A DNA stretch of 64,000 nt from JANMZO01 sp963763135 (GTDB lineage: Bacteria; Actinomycetota; Acidimicrobiia; Acidimicrobiales; JANYDT01), in assembly GCA_963763135.1 (NCBI GenBank), contig CAVXNJ010000012.1, positions 930,001 through 994,000 of the forward strand. The letters run 5' to 3'. The translations under genes were made by a program, and so were the position numbers. Of this stretch, positions 18,585-28,288 are shown piece after piece. A model generated the notes under the pieces. It saw only the letters and a program-made list of their open reading frames with translations. It was not told where the DNA came from and searched no databases. Position 1 is the stretch's first letter. The number at the start of each line of letters is the position of its first letter.

Positions 18585-20537
18585 ATGACCGTGACCACCC
18601 ACCAAACGGCGTGCCCGCTTGATTGTCCCGATTCCTGCTCGCTAACGGTCATGACCTCGTCGGGTCGCCTGCTGAGCGTCGACGCCACGCCGGTCGAGGA
18701 GGCCGCAAATCCGTTCACGGCGGGATTCATCTGCCAGAAGGTCAAGCACCACGCGCAGCGGGTCCACGGCCAGGACCGCGTTCTCACACCGCTGATCCGG
18801 ACCGGACCAAAAGGCCGGGGCGAGTTTCGTGCGGCGACGTGGGACGAGGCCATGCAGTTGGTGGCCGACCGGATTCAAACCGCGGTCGCCGCCCACGGAC
18901 CCGGTTCCGTGGTCCCCTACCTCTACAACTCATCAGCCGGTGTGCTGAACACGGCATTCGGTGGGCGGATAGCTGCCGAGATGGGTTTCGCCGACGTGAC
19001 CCATACGATTTGCGCAGCACCGATGGGCGCCGCCAAGACGATTGTCCTCGGCGGTCTCATGAGCACCGACCCTCTGGATATCGTCCACGCGAAGTACATC
19101 GTCGTGTGGGGTGCCAATCCCACGATCTCCAACACGCATCTCCCGCCGCTGATCAATCAGGCGGTCCGCAAGGGCGGAGCGAAGCTCGTCGTGATCGATC
19201 CGCGTCGTACCGGCATCGCACAACGGGCCACCACCCACCTGGCGTTGCGGCCGGGTACCGACGTTGTGCTTGCCGCCGCCATCGCCCAGCACCTTCAGGA
19301 GAAGGGGCTGATCAACCATGAGTTCGTGGCCGCTCACGTCGAGGGGGCCGACGCCTTCCTCGGGGCCTGCCAGGAGTGGAACCTCGATCGGGCCGCATGG
19401 GTCACGGGCCTCGATCCGACAGTCATCGCCCAGGTGGCCGAGGAATGGGCGAGCACCCGCCCGGCCACGTTGCGCATCGGATGGGGTCTCGAGCGCAACC
19501 GAAACGGGGGTGCGGGAATCATGGCTGCGCTGGCGCTTCCAGCGCTCATGGGTCATTTCGGCGTTCTCGGCGCCGGGATTCTGCACTCGACCGGATCGGG
19601 CAACGATGTCGATACCAGCGCCGTCACCACGCCGGGCCGCGGGGGTTCGCCGCGCCGGGTTGTATCCCAGAACGATCTCGGCGAAGTACTCAACGCGTCG
19701 CCCGATCAGCCCGACGAGCGCGTCGAGGTCCTCCTCGTCCAAGGTGCCAACCCGGCGCTCATGAACCTCGACCAGCGTGCCGTGGTGCGTGGGCTCAGTC
19801 GCGATGATCTCTTCACCGTCGTGCACGAACAGGTGATGACCGACACGTGCCGCTACGCCGATGTCATTCTCCCGGCCACCACCCACTACGAAGCTCCCGA
19901 CATCGCAAGTGGCTACGGGGCCTTCGTCTCCCAGCGGTTCGAGGCGGTCATAGATCGGGTCGGTGAGAGCCGGACGAACACGGAGTTCTTCGCCGACCTC
20001 GGACGCCGCCTGGGCCTTGACCTGCCCGATGGCGACGATGCTTCGCTCGTCGCCGAGATTCGCGCACCTCGGCCGTTTGGTGAGTCCCGGGCCGAGGGAT
20101 CGTCGGTGCAGTTCGTCGACACGTTCCCCACCCGGGAGGATCGCAGGATCCATCTCGTCGCGCCCGAATACGTCGCGCTCGATGTCGCCGACGACGAGCT
20201 CGTTCTCCTTTCGCCAGCGAGCAACAAGACGATCAACTCGATGTTCGGCGAGCGCCATGGAGCTCCGAGCATCCACATCAACCCAGTCGACGCCGACGCG
20301 CGCTCGATCGTCGACGGTCAGCGCGTCGAAGTATTCAATGACGGAGGGCGTCTGACCCTCACGGCCATGGTCACCGACGAAACGCGTCGCGGTGTCGTGG
20401 TCGTGGCAAAAGGCTTCTGGTCGCGGGCGTTCGGCGATTCGGGCGTATCGCTCAACGCACTCACCCCCCGACTGGTCGAGCCGCTCGCCGGCGGCGCGTG
20501 CTTCAACGATGCCAAGGTCCGGGTCGTCGGCCTGTAA
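18585..20537 (+). CDS. Molybdopterin (bis-MGD) oxidoreductase of the DMSO-reductase family
   Basis: 650 residues from the ATG of MTVTTHQTACP, which has AAGGAA upstream; a start 27 codons earlier would give an unlikely leader. N-terminal [4Fe-4S] motif CPLDCPDSCS with a fourth Cys in FICQK, then molybdopterin domains (VVWGANPTISNTH, IDPRRTGIAQRA, LVQGANPALMNLDQ) and the dinucleotide-binding C-domain (SPASNKTINSMFG). No selenocysteine or obvious Cys/Sec molybdenum ligand of formate dehydrogenases is seen. There is no Tat signal, so it is cytosolic. It stands alone, divergent from dnaK. It belongs to the widespread family of assimilatory-type oxidoreductases with unknown substrate. Confidence 0.85.
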   Translation: MTVTTHQTACPLDCPDSCSLTVMTSSGRLLSVDATPVEEAANPFTAGFICQKVKHHAQRVHGQDRVLTPLIRTGPKGRGEFRAATWDEAMQLVADRIQTAVAAHGPGSVVPYLYNSSAGVLNTAFGGRIAAEMGFADVTHTICAAPMGAAKTIVLGGLMSTDPLDIVHAKYIVVWGANPTISNTHLPPLINQAVRKGGAKLVVIDPRRTGIAQRATTHLALRPGTDVVLAAAIAQHLQEKGLINHEFVAAHVEGADAFLGACQEWNLDRAAWVTGLDPTVIAQVAEEWASTRPATLRIGWGLERNRNGGAGIMAALALPALMGHFGVLGAGILHSTGSGNDVDTSAVTTPGRGGSPRRVVSQNDLGEVLNASPDQPDERVEVLLVQGANPALMNLDQRAVVRGLSRDDLFTVVHEQVMTDTCRYADVILPATTHYEAPDIASGYGAFVSQRFEAVIDRVGESRTNTEFFADLGRRLGLDLPDGDDASLVAEIRAPRPFGESRAEGSSVQFVDTFPTREDRRIHLVAPEYVALDVADDELVLLSPASNKTINSMFGERHGAPSIHINPVDADARSIVDGQRVEVFNDGGRLTLTAMVTDETRRGVVVVAKGFWSRAFGDSGVSLNALTPRLVEPLAGGACFNDAKVRVVGL

Positions 20538-20611
20538 TCATGTCGCGGGATGTTGGTCAGCGTGGCGGGGTGCTGGATGCCATACGGTTCGAGGTGAACT
20601 GAGGCTGGGGT

Positions 20612-22032
20612 TCAGCCCTGCTTCCAGGCGCGGACGAGCCGCTCGACTCCTTCGGTCAGGATGTTGACGTTGCGGTCGAAGCAGATTCGTATGTGCGCAT
20701 CATTTTTGCGATCGGGGCGAGCGATCACTCCGGGCATCACGTGAACTCCGTGCGCCGCGGCTGATCGGGCGAACACCTGACTGTCACGCACGGGCAGCCT
20801 GACCCACAGGCTGAGCCCGGCCGCGGCCGGAGCAAACTCCCAGTCAGGGAGTTCCGCTACGAGCATTTCGCAAAGGTAATCGCGCTTACGTTTGAGATCA
20901 TTGAGCCGCCGGGCGCGGAGTTCGTCAAACTGGTCGACAACCTGCATGCCGATCATCTGGGCGGCAATCGAAGTACCAAGGTCAGCGCGCGCCCGGTTTC
21001 GCATCAAGACGTCGACCATCGACCGAGAAGCCTGTATCCAACCGATCCGGAGCCCACCCCAGGCCAACTTGCTGAGGGACCCGACCCGAACCACGTCGGA
21101 GCCCGACACGATCTTCGGTGGGTGGCGCTCGAGCCGCACATCAGCCAGCGTGTCGTCTTCGACGACGATTGCGTCACGGCCGACCAGGATCGCGTTGATC
21201 TCGTTGTAGCGCGCCTCGCTGGTCACCGTACCGGTTGGGGCGTGGGCCCGGGGCATCCAGTACACCAGCTTCGGCGCCGCCGTCTTCAGTGCACGCCGGA
21301 GCGAAGCCGGCATCATTCCCACGTCGTCCCGCTCGACCAACACCGGCTTTGCTCGGCGGTACGTGAGCAGGTCGATGATCCCGCCGTAGGTGTGCGACTC
21401 CACCACCACGCGATCTCCCGGTTCGGTGAGCGACGCGACGATCAGCGACAGAGCGTGATGCGCGCCGTTGGTGATGATGACATCGTCTGCCGGGTGAGTG
21501 ACCGACCCCTCGACTGCGAGTCGCTGAGCGATCCAGCGCGGAGTTCGAGCAGCCCGCCCGGATCAATCCCGTGCGATGGTTTCGTCCCGAGCAGGTCGGC
21601 CAGGGTGACCGACACCGGACCGAGATGCGACGCATCCTGCGGGGTTGCCGCGGCGAGGTTGATGCCGTGCCCGGCGAACACGAGATCGGCCATCGGCAGC
21701 ATCGGCGTCGATCGCGTCGTGCGCGTCGACACCGCTGCGATCCACGTGCCGCTCCCCTGGCGGGCTTCGAGCAGTCCCTCACCTCGGAGATCATCGAGAG
21801 CAGTCGTGACCGTTGGCCGACTTACCCCGAGTGAGGCGGCCAACGAGCGTTCCGGTGGAAGCCGCGTTCCGGAGACGAGAAGGTCGTTCACGATCGTGTG
21901 GCGAAGCGCCAACGCAAGTCGTCGAGCCAGATTCGATGGAGACTCTCCACTCGAGTCCTTGTAGATCCACTCGTCGCCGAGAAGCTGACGAAGGTGCTCG
22001 GCGGAGCACTCCTCACCGGTTGACATGGTCAC
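20612..22032 (-). pseudogene. MocR-type (GntR HTH + aminotransferase fold) regulator with a frameshift
   Basis: The first part (22032 to about 21540) encodes the GntR winged helix: GTRLPPERSLAASLGVSRPT, then LDDLRGEGLLEARQGSGTWI. It runs into the aminotransferase-like domain up to LLELR. The frame then changes. The continuation, WIAQRLAVEGSVTHPADD, then VIITNGAHHALSLIVASL, lies in another frame and runs to the stop at 20612, with PLP-lysine region VGSLSKLAWGGLRIGW. One missing base near 21535-21541 explains it. MocR proteins bind PLP and control vitamin B6, amino-acid or taurine genes. The aminotransferase and cupin genes directly upstream are likely targets. It may be a true pseudogene or a sequence error. 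Confidence 0.85.
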
Positions 22033-22049
22033 AGCTCCAGACCGGCCCG

Positions 22050-23126
22050 CTACGGGCGTTTGACATCGGCATCGCTCAAGACATCGAGAACCCGGTCCAC
22101 ATCAGCGTCGGTGTTGTACAGATGAAACGCCATGCGCACGGCGCCCGCTCGGATACTCGCTCGCAGGTCGGCCTGTTCCAACACGGCCGGCGCAAGAGAT
22201 GACTCCAGCCGCACAATGGCGGAGTCGCCGGTTGCCAACCCGAGGCCGACCCGCACGCGGTTCGCGAGCCTGAGGTTGTGCTCGTGAATCGCACCGACCC
22301 CTACCCGGTTGATCAACTCCAGGGCTGGAGCGGTTCCCACCCAACACAGCCACGCCGGCGAAACGTCGAATCGACGGGCGTTCGCCGCCAACCGCAGCGG
22401 CCCGTCATAGATCGATGACCAGATATCCGCCCCGGCGTACCATCCGGCCGACAGCGGGCGTATCCAGTCGAGATGCTCCGGACGCACCGTCATGAATGCT
22501 GTTCCGCGTGGCGACAGCAGCCACTTGTAGGCGGCGCAGATCGTGATGTCGAAACGCGACGCATCGATCGGCAGCCATCCATATGCGTGCGTAGTATCAA
22601 GGACGGTCAGGGTGTTGTGCTCGAGGGCCGCTGTTCGAATTGCCTCCAGGTCAGCGACGACCCCGTCCGCTGACTGCACCGCGCTCACCACGACAACATT
22701 CGTGTGCCGATCGATTGATTCAGCGATCCGGTCCAGTGGCACCAGCGTGGTCTGCACACCGCGGGGCTGCTGCGCCAGGAACGGGAACAGCGCAGAAGTG
22801 AAATCGCCCTTGGCCGCGACAACTCGGGCATTGTCGGGAATCGACGCCGCAACGAGTCCCATGAGCGGCGACACCTGGTTGCCAATCGATACGTCGTCGG
22901 CGCTCACGTTCACCATCTGCGCAAACGAAGCGCGGGACTCCGTGACAAAGCCGTCGTAGTCCTGCGGACGGGCCCGGCCCTCGCTCCAGGCGGCGATCGC
23001 AGAAGTCATGGCCTGGGTCACCGCGTTCGGAGGGGCGCCGTTGGATGCCGTGTCGAGGTATCCCCGTCCAACCGAAAACTCGTGCTGGGCCTCTTCGACC
23101 GTAAGTGTCGTTGCCTTGCTCTCCAT
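22050..23126 (-). CDS. Class V aminotransferase-fold PLP enzyme
   Basis: 358 residues from an ATG that overlaps the cupin stop (TGATG). Fold type I PLP enzyme of the class V (SufS/NifS/isopenicillin-N-epimerase-like) group. Visible are DTASNGAPP near the start, VVSAVQSADGVVADLEAI, LDTTHAYGWLPID (PLP-pyridine aspartate region) and the Schiff-base lysine in AAYKWLLSPRG. The C-terminal domain is short. The reaction is not specified: cysteine desulfurase, kynureninase-like and amino-acid epimerase activities all occur in this fold. It sits between a cupin gene and a MocR regulator on the same strand. Confidence 0.85.
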   Translation of the reverse strand: MESKATTLTVEEAQHEFSVGRGYLDTASNGAPPNAVTQAMTSAIAAWSEGRARPQDYDGFVTESRASFAQMVNVSADDVSIGNQVSPLMGLVAASIPDNARVVAAKGDFTSALFPFLAQQPRGVQTTLVPLDRIAESIDRHTNVVVVSAVQSADGVVADLEAIRTAALEHNTLTVLDTTHAYGWLPIDASRFDITICAAYKWLLSPRGTAFMTVRPEHLDWIRPLSAGWYAGADIWSSIYDGPLRLAANARRFDVSPAWLCWVGTAPALELINRVGVGAIHEHNLRLANRVRVGLGLATGDSAIVRLESSLAPAVLEQADLRASIRAGAVRMAFHLYNTDADVDRVLDVLSDADVKRP

Positions 23127-23497
23127 CAGACTTCCTCGACTTTCAAGTCGGCGTAGCTCCACTCCGGCTTGCCACCGGAATCGTTCGATGTCACGTCGGG
23201 TCCGACAACCACAAAGTGGACCACATCATCAGCACGCGGGCAATGTTGGACGCCGCGTGGAACAACAAGGAGTTCCCCCGCCCCCACTGTCACATCACCC
23301 GTCCGAAACTGGACCACCAACTCGCCGCTCGTCACGATGAACACCTCCTCCTGGTCATCGTGTTGATGCCACCGGGTTTCCCGAATACCTTTCGCCACCT
23401 TGAAGAGGTTCCCGTTGGCCTCGCCGACAACCTTCTGCGACCAGAACTGCGAGAGACCGCGAGCCGCGTCATCGAGCTTCACTGCGTGGAGTTCCAT
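23126..23497 (-). CDS. Small cupin-domain protein
   Basis: 123 residues forming a single cupin barrel. Motif 1 is visible as RWHQHDDQEEVFIVTSGELVVQF, with metal ligands H, H and E, and motif 2 as PRGVQHCPRADD. Such stand-alone cupins bind a divalent metal and act as isomerases, dioxygenases or small-ligand binders. It is the first gene of a coupled pair with the class V aminotransferase and is divergent from the DUF885 gene. The shared intergenic region carries a strong palindrome. Confidence 0.82.
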   Translation of the reverse strand: MELHAVKLDDAARGLSQFWSQKVVGEANGNLFKVAKGIRETRWHQHDDQEEVFIVTSGELVVQFRTGDVTVGAGELLVVPRGVQHCPRADDVVHFVVVGPDVTSNDSGGKPEWSYADLKVEEV

Positions 23498-23514
23498 TCA
23501 TCGACAGTATCGGT

Positions 23515-23548
23515 ATTGGCCAGCGAAGTAACTGGCCAATTGGCCAGC
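23515..23548. promoter_or_regulatory. Candidate MocR operator: palindrome plus direct repeat
   Basis: ATTGGCCAGC occurs at 23515-23524 and again at 23539-23548 (24-bp period). The second copy is part of the perfect 16-bp palindrome CTGGCCAATTGGCCAG (23532-23547). It lies between the divergent cupin (minus) and DUF885 (plus) genes. MocR regulators such as GabR and PdxR use paired direct repeats, so the nearby MocR gene is the first candidate to bind here. Confidence 0.55.
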
Positions 23549-23624
23549 TGCTCTGGAGAGCACATCCGACTGTGGGCTCAGCGGGAACCCGGGCCCGCCG
23601 GGAGCCTCCTGATACTGTCGCCGG

Positions 23625-25313
23625 ATGGGACCAGGCGAGGCGTTCACCAACCAGAAGATGACCGACGAAGAGCTGAGCATCGACGAGCTGAGCAATCGCT
23701 ACATCGAGCAGATGGCGGTCCTCGATCCGGTCCTTGCCACCGGCTGGGGAATACAAGGCCATGAACACCAGTTGACCGACCACTCACCCACGGGATCGGC
23801 CGCCCGGGCCGAACTACAACGCGACACGCTCGCCGCGCTCGGGCATGTGCACTGCTCCAGCGACCGCGACCGGATCGCCGCGGAAGTGTTACGTGAGCGG
23901 ATGCAATCGGCGGTCGACCTCTACGACGCCGGCGAATACCTTCGTTCCCTTCGAGTGATCGGGAGCCCGCAGGGATCGTTGCGATCGGCGTTTGATCTGA
24001 TGCGCCTTAACGACGACGCGGATTGGGATGTCGCGAGGGCTCGCCTGGCCGCGGTTCCCCAGGCGATCGACGAGGTTCGGTCGCTGTTCGAAGAAGGGCG
24101 CGCCGCCGGGGTCACCTCGCCCCATCGTCAGGTGCTGGCGTGTGCCGCCCAGTGCGACACGTGGGGAAATCCCTCCGACGGTTTCTGGGTATCGTTCGCC
24201 CGCCGCAGCCCCAACGTTTCCCTCACCGAGGAAGCGGCCGCGGCCGCATCCGCCTACCGCGATCTCGGCGACTGGCTCCGAACGGTCTATGCCCCCAGCG
24301 TGGAGTCACGCGATCCTGTCGGCCGCGATCGCTATCAACTGTTTTCTCGAACGATGAACGGAAGCGTTCTAGATCTCGACGAAACCTATACGTGGGGTTG
24401 GGAAGAGCTTCGCCGCACCGAACGACGGATGCGGGAACTTGCCGAACAGATCCTTCCCGGAGCCACCGTCGCTGAAGCGATAGCCCACGTCGAAGCCGAC
24501 GACCGTTACGTGATCGAGGGCGTCAACGAATTCCAGCGGTGGAATCAGCAACTCATCGACGAAACGATCGCCTCGCTCAACGGAAAACACTTCGACATCG
24601 CCGAACCACTCCGACGCTGCGAGGCGATGATCGCACCTCCAGGGGGCGCCGCAGCGATGTACTACACCGGACCGTCGGAAGACTTCTCGCGACCCGGCCG
24701 CACTTGGTATCCGACGCTCGGGAAGACCCGGTTTCCGCTGTGGCGAGAGGTGTCGATCTGCTACCACGAGGGCGTGCCCGGACACCATCTTCAGATCGCA
24801 CAACTGCGGTATCTCTCCGAGACGCTGACGCGCTTCCAACGGCTGGCGGGTTTCACCTCGGGTCACGCCGAAGGTTGGGCACTCTACGCCGAACGTCTCA
24901 TGCAAGAACTCGGCTATCTGGATGATCCGGTGTACGAGCTCGGAATGCTGTCGTGCCAGGCGATGCGGGCGGTGCGGGTGATCGTCGATATCGGCATGCA
25001 CCTGGAACTCCCGATCCCGACAGATGAGCGCTACCACCCCGGAGAGAAGTGGACTCCCGAACTCGCGCTTCCGTTCGTGATCGAACGGTCGTGCTTTCCG
25101 GAGTCGTTCATGGCGAGCGAGGTCGACCGCTATCTCGGGTGGCCGGCCCAGGCGATCACCTACAAGGTCGGCGAGCGGGTCTGGCTCGGAAGCCGCGATG
25201 CCGCGAGGGCCAGACACGGTGCAGCCTTCGACTTGAAGGCGTTTCACCGCCACGCGCTCGATCTCGGCGGCATGGGGTTGGATCAACTCCGAGACGAACT
25301 CGCACGGCTGTAG
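23625..25313 (+). CDS. DUF885-family probable zinc peptidase
   Basis: 562 residues of the DUF885 (PF05960) family. The key motif is CYHEGVPGHHLQIAQ, an HExxxH-type zinc site, followed by GHAEGWALYAERLMQELGYL, which supplies the next acidic ligand. Most of the protein is helical, as in M32/M2-like gluzincins. There is no signal peptide, so it acts in the cytosol unless the start is further upstream. The first ATG (MGPGEAF) has no clear Shine-Dalgarno; the next in-frame ATG (MTDEELS) is 11 codons on. It is divergent from the cupin operon and shares its regulatory palindrome. Substrate unknown, probably peptides. Confidence 0.85.
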   Translation: MGPGEAFTNQKMTDEELSIDELSNRYIEQMAVLDPVLATGWGIQGHEHQLTDHSPTGSAARAELQRDTLAALGHVHCSSDRDRIAAEVLRERMQSAVDLYDAGEYLRSLRVIGSPQGSLRSAFDLMRLNDDADWDVARARLAAVPQAIDEVRSLFEEGRAAGVTSPHRQVLACAAQCDTWGNPSDGFWVSFARRSPNVSLTEEAAAAASAYRDLGDWLRTVYAPSVESRDPVGRDRYQLFSRTMNGSVLDLDETYTWGWEELRRTERRMRELAEQILPGATVAEAIAHVEADDRYVIEGVNEFQRWNQQLIDETIASLNGKHFDIAEPLRRCEAMIAPPGGAAAMYYTGPSEDFSRPGRTWYPTLGKTRFPLWREVSICYHEGVPGHHLQIAQLRYLSETLTRFQRLAGFTSGHAEGWALYAERLMQELGYLDDPVYELGMLSCQAMRAVRVIVDIGMHLELPIPTDERYHPGEKWTPELALPFVIERSCFPESFMASEVDRYLGWPAQAITYKVGERVWLGSRDAARARHGAAFDLKAFHRHALDLGGMGLDQLRDELARL

Positions 25314-25352
25314 GCGTGGTTTCGCGGCGAACGCCGAACCGCGGGTTATTTA

Positions 25353-26816
25353 CTACCGCAGGGCCAACTCAACTTGGCGAGCCGCTCGTTGCCCGCTGAA
25401 CCGCGCACCGTGCACTGTGCTTGCATAGTCGGGTTCGGTCGCTTCTCCGGCGAAGAACACCCGGCCAACAGGTTCGGCGAGTGCGACGCGATCAGCTCTC
25501 GTGCTGCCAACGGCGTACGCGGAGTACGACCCGAATGCAAACGGATCAACCGACCACGAGGTGGTCTTCATCGCTACCGGTCGCGGAATCGCCGATCCAA
25601 ACATTTCGCGCAATACCGTCATCGCGTCCGCAACGATTTCACGATCGGTCATCACTTCGACCGCCCGGCCTCTGGTCCCGGCGTTGAAGCCAAGGATTAC
25701 GGGGGCGCCGGTCTTGGCGAAGCTGACCCACTCGGTCCAATGGCCCGACGGTTGGCCGACATACTCGTGCCAGTCGGTCCCTTTCGGCCAGAAGATCCTC
25801 TCAAACCGCAGAAACGTCTTGGCCAGGACGCCCATTTCGAGCACGGAAATCGCATGGCGCTTTGCGGCAGGCAGCACCGGATCAAACTCGATGGAGCCAG
25901 CCTTCAGAACACCGAGTGGAACGGTGATGATCACCGCCTCCGCATCGATCCTTCCCATTGACGTGTCGAGACGAACCGACTTCTCGCGAGAGCTGACGCG
26001 CCGCACGATTACACCGGTCCGGATACGCAACCCCTTCGAGAGATGCTTCACGATGTGGTCGTAGCCATCAGGGAACAGTGCGTCGACGCCCGAATCGGCG
26101 TACTCCTTGCCGGCCTCGACCGATCGGGCCGAAAGCCTTTCGAGGTCGGTTCCCCATTCGGTGGTCACCGTCGCGTTGAGGAAGAAGTCGAGGTCCACCC
26201 GCTCGGTCGCGCTCAATCGCTCCGCTGACGTGACGTGCGCAATCGCTCGCTCCAGGGAAACATCGAGGTGCTGGCCGCCCGCCCATTCGATCGCGTCGTC
26301 GAGAACGCCTTCCCATCTCGAGGTGTCGCTCTCGACGAGTCCGTTGAGCCGCAGGTCCCGCGCGACATGCAGTTGCGACGAGTCATACGACGTGATGGCC
26401 GTTGTCGCGCCAGCTTCCTTCGCCAGGTTTGCCAACGGGTTCAGTCGGGCGCCGTGTATCCACGATGCCCCGAGATCAATCGGAACACCAGACCAGGAGC
26501 GGTCGGTGTGAATGCGTCCACCAACGCGACTACGGGCCTCGAGAACGACGACGCTCCGACCCGTATCGCTCAATGCCCGGGCCGCGCTGATCCCAGCCAT
26601 GCCGGCGCCGATCACTACGACCGTCCCCGACTTTGAAGCGGGTGCCGGCGGGCCCGTGAGTGACGGACCGAGCAGGAGCGCTCCTGCTCCGGCGAGTAGC
26701 GACCGGCGACTCAGTCGGGAATGCCCGTCGTCGAGTGGGTCCGAGATGAATTCGGACCCGATGCTCCCAACGACCGCTCGTCGCTCAACGGCCGGGGTCT
26801 CGTTGTGCTGAGCCAC
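25353..26816 (-). CDS. Flavin monoamine oxidase family protein with Tat-like signal
   Basis: 487 residues from a GTG with GAGG five bases upstream (26819-26823). Longer versions of the frame are not protein-like. Near residue 35 is SRRSLLAGAGALLLG, a twin-arginine-type signal without the strict SRRxFLK. Then VVVIGAGMAGISAARALSDTGRSV (in parts) binds FAD, followed by GGRIHT, DLGASWIHG and the C-terminal FAD motif FFAGEATEPDYASTVHGA. This is the amine oxidase/polyamine oxidase family. The exported form would oxidise amines outside the membrane. The homospermidine synthase at 37.8 kb is a possible link to polyamine metabolism, but they are 11 kb apart. Confidence 0.88.
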   Translation of the reverse strand: MAQHNETPAVERRAVVGSIGSEFISDPLDDGHSRLSRRSLLAGAGALLLGPSLTGPPAPASKSGTVVVIGAGMAGISAARALSDTGRSVVVLEARSRVGGRIHTDRSWSGVPIDLGASWIHGARLNPLANLAKEAGATTAITSYDSSQLHVARDLRLNGLVESDTSRWEGVLDDAIEWAGGQHLDVSLERAIAHVTSAERLSATERVDLDFFLNATVTTEWGTDLERLSARSVEAGKEYADSGVDALFPDGYDHIVKHLSKGLRIRTGVIVRRVSSREKSVRLDTSMGRIDAEAVIITVPLGVLKAGSIEFDPVLPAAKRHAISVLEMGVLAKTFLRFERIFWPKGTDWHEYVGQPSGHWTEWVSFAKTGAPVILGFNAGTRGRAVEVMTDREIVADAMTVLREMFGSAIPRPVAMKTTSWSVDPFAFGSYSAYAVGSTRADRVALAEPVGRVFFAGEATEPDYASTVHGARFSGQRAARQVELALR

Positions 26817-26928
26817 GGCCCTCAAAGCTAATCGGGGGATGCGAGCGCCAAAGGACACCAGCGGTGTACGAGATGCCTTCGATCGAAGTGCCCGTGCGCC
26901 ATGCGGCCGTTCATGGCGATCTCCGGGC

Positions 26929-27633
26929 TCAGCGGCCGCTGATGGAAAAGTGCTGGTAGTCCTTCGTCCGTTTGAACAGGCCACCCCACTTCCATCCTTC
27001 GGACCGGAAGATCTTCACGACGCTGCCGTTCGCCAGGATCACACCCGGTTCGTTCGAAGTAGCGACACGGTCAACGAACCGCTCGGCGGCCGGGTCGAGC
27101 ACGGTACCGTCGGTCCGCACATACGGGTTCTGCACCGGGTTGATATCGATGGCGCGACCGTAGGCGTGCTCAGAAAGGTTACGGGTTCCGGCGACCGGTC
27201 GGCAGTTGAACGCAGACGAATTGTTGGCCATCGTGGAGCGATCGTCATCGCCGCCGAATGCTTCGATCGGCACCATCGACTCCACGGGATAACGCGCGGC
27301 ATACAACTTGGCGAGTATCCGAGCGACTCCCGCCGCCAACGTCTTATGGACAACCAGTGCGCCGGTGTACGTGGAACCGTCCATTCCCAGGACCGGGCTC
27401 TCCACCCGACGCAGATCCTTCAGGGCCACCGGACAACCCGGCTTCCAAACCACCCCACGCATCGCTGCCTGCTCGGCGTCGGACAGCGACCGGATGACCG
27501 TCTGTGATTGGGCCGCATCGGCGCGTCGCGTTTCGGGTGCAATCACGCCTACCATAAGCACACATATGATTAAGTATCGATATGTACGCGTACGGACTGA
27601 GTTGCGTTTACGTGACAGTGCGTCGACCTTCAA
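26929..27633 (-). CDS. M15-family D-alanyl-D-alanine carboxypeptidase-like secreted protein
   Basis: 234 residues. An N-terminal basic stretch and hydrophobic segment (YLIICVLMVGVIA) form a signal peptide or anchor cleaved near ADAAQ. The catalytic domain has the M15_4 signature SEHAYGRAIDINPVQNPYV with zinc ligands H and D, and the final HFS supplies the third histidine. Such enzymes trim peptidoglycan stem peptides. The start overlaps the recR end by 26 bp; a later internal ATG would remove the overlap but also part of the signal. Confidence 0.86.
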   Translation of the reverse strand: MKVDALSRKRNSVRTRTYRYLIICVLMVGVIAPETRRADAAQSQTVIRSLSDAEQAAMRGVVWKPGCPVALKDLRRVESPVLGMDGSTYTGALVVHKTLAAGVARILAKLYAARYPVESMVPIEAFGGDDDRSTMANNSSAFNCRPVAGTRNLSEHAYGRAIDINPVQNPYVRTDGTVLDPAAERFVDRVATSNEPGVILANGSVVKIFRSEGWKWGGLFKRTKDYQHFSISGR

Positions 27634-28237
27634 GAGCGCGTCCTAGCGTAAGTTCATCGGCGTACTCCAGGTCTCCTCCGACCGGTAGACCACTCGCAAT
27701 ACGCGACACGTTGATTCCGAGCGGCTTGAACAGGCGGGCGAGGTACATGGCCGTCGCCTCGCCGTCGAGGTTCGGGTTGGTGCAAAGGATGATTTCTTCG
27801 ATGTCTTCCGAGCCGAGCCGCTGCAACAACTCCCGGATGCGCAGCTGGTCGGGGCCGATCCCTTCCAGGTGATTGATCGCACCCTGAAGCACGTGATAGC
27901 GCCCTTTGAACTCCTGGGTGCGCTCAACCGCGACAATGTCTTTCGGTTCCTCAACGACGCAGAGAATCTGGGAGTTGCGGCGCGGGTCGCGACAGATCGA
28001 GCACTCGGCCGAGACGTCGGTCGTGTCGGGGGCGAGCTCCGCGATATTGAAGCAGCGCTCGCAGAACACCACCCGTTCCTTGGCGTTCGAAATCGAGCGG
28101 GCGAGGCGGAGCGCGTCGTCTTTCGGTCGCTTCAACAGGTGATAGGCGATGCGCTGGGCCGACTTGGGACCGATGCCCGGCAGTCGACCAAGCTCATCGA
28201 TCAGTTCCTGAACCGGACCAGCGTAGAGAGATGCCAT
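27608..28237 (-). CDS. recR: Recombination mediator RecR
   Basis: 209 residues, normal length. Helix-hairpin-helix LGRLPGIGPKSAQRIAYHLL, C4 zinc finger (CERCFNIAE then CSICRD), TOPRIM domain with CVVEEPKDIVAVE and EEIILCTNPNLDGEATAMYL, and the C-terminal IASGLPVGGDLEYADELTL (in parts). RecR helps RecO load RecA in gap repair. It is downstream of dnaX and ybaB in the classical dnaX-ybaB-recR order. Confidence 0.97.
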   Translation of the reverse strand: MASLYAGPVQELIDELGRLPGIGPKSAQRIAYHLLKRPKDDALRLARSISNAKERVVFCERCFNIAELAPDTTDVSAECSICRDPRRNSQILCVVEEPKDIVAVERTQEFKGRYHVLQGAINHLEGIGPDQLRIRELLQRLGSEDIEEIILCTNPNLDGEATAMYLARLFKPLGINVSRIASGLPVGGDLEYADELTLGRALEGRRTVT

Positions 28238-28288
28238 GTCTGCTTTTGCTTTGTGCGCTTAGTGTTACGCGGTTGGTGGCTGCCCGAC

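Noticed and set aside
18585..20537. Formate dehydrogenase alpha subunit with selenocysteine
   Set aside because: No in-frame TGA, no Cys/Sec at the expected place, and no FdhD or beta subunit nearby; kept as a generic molybdopterin oxidoreductase.
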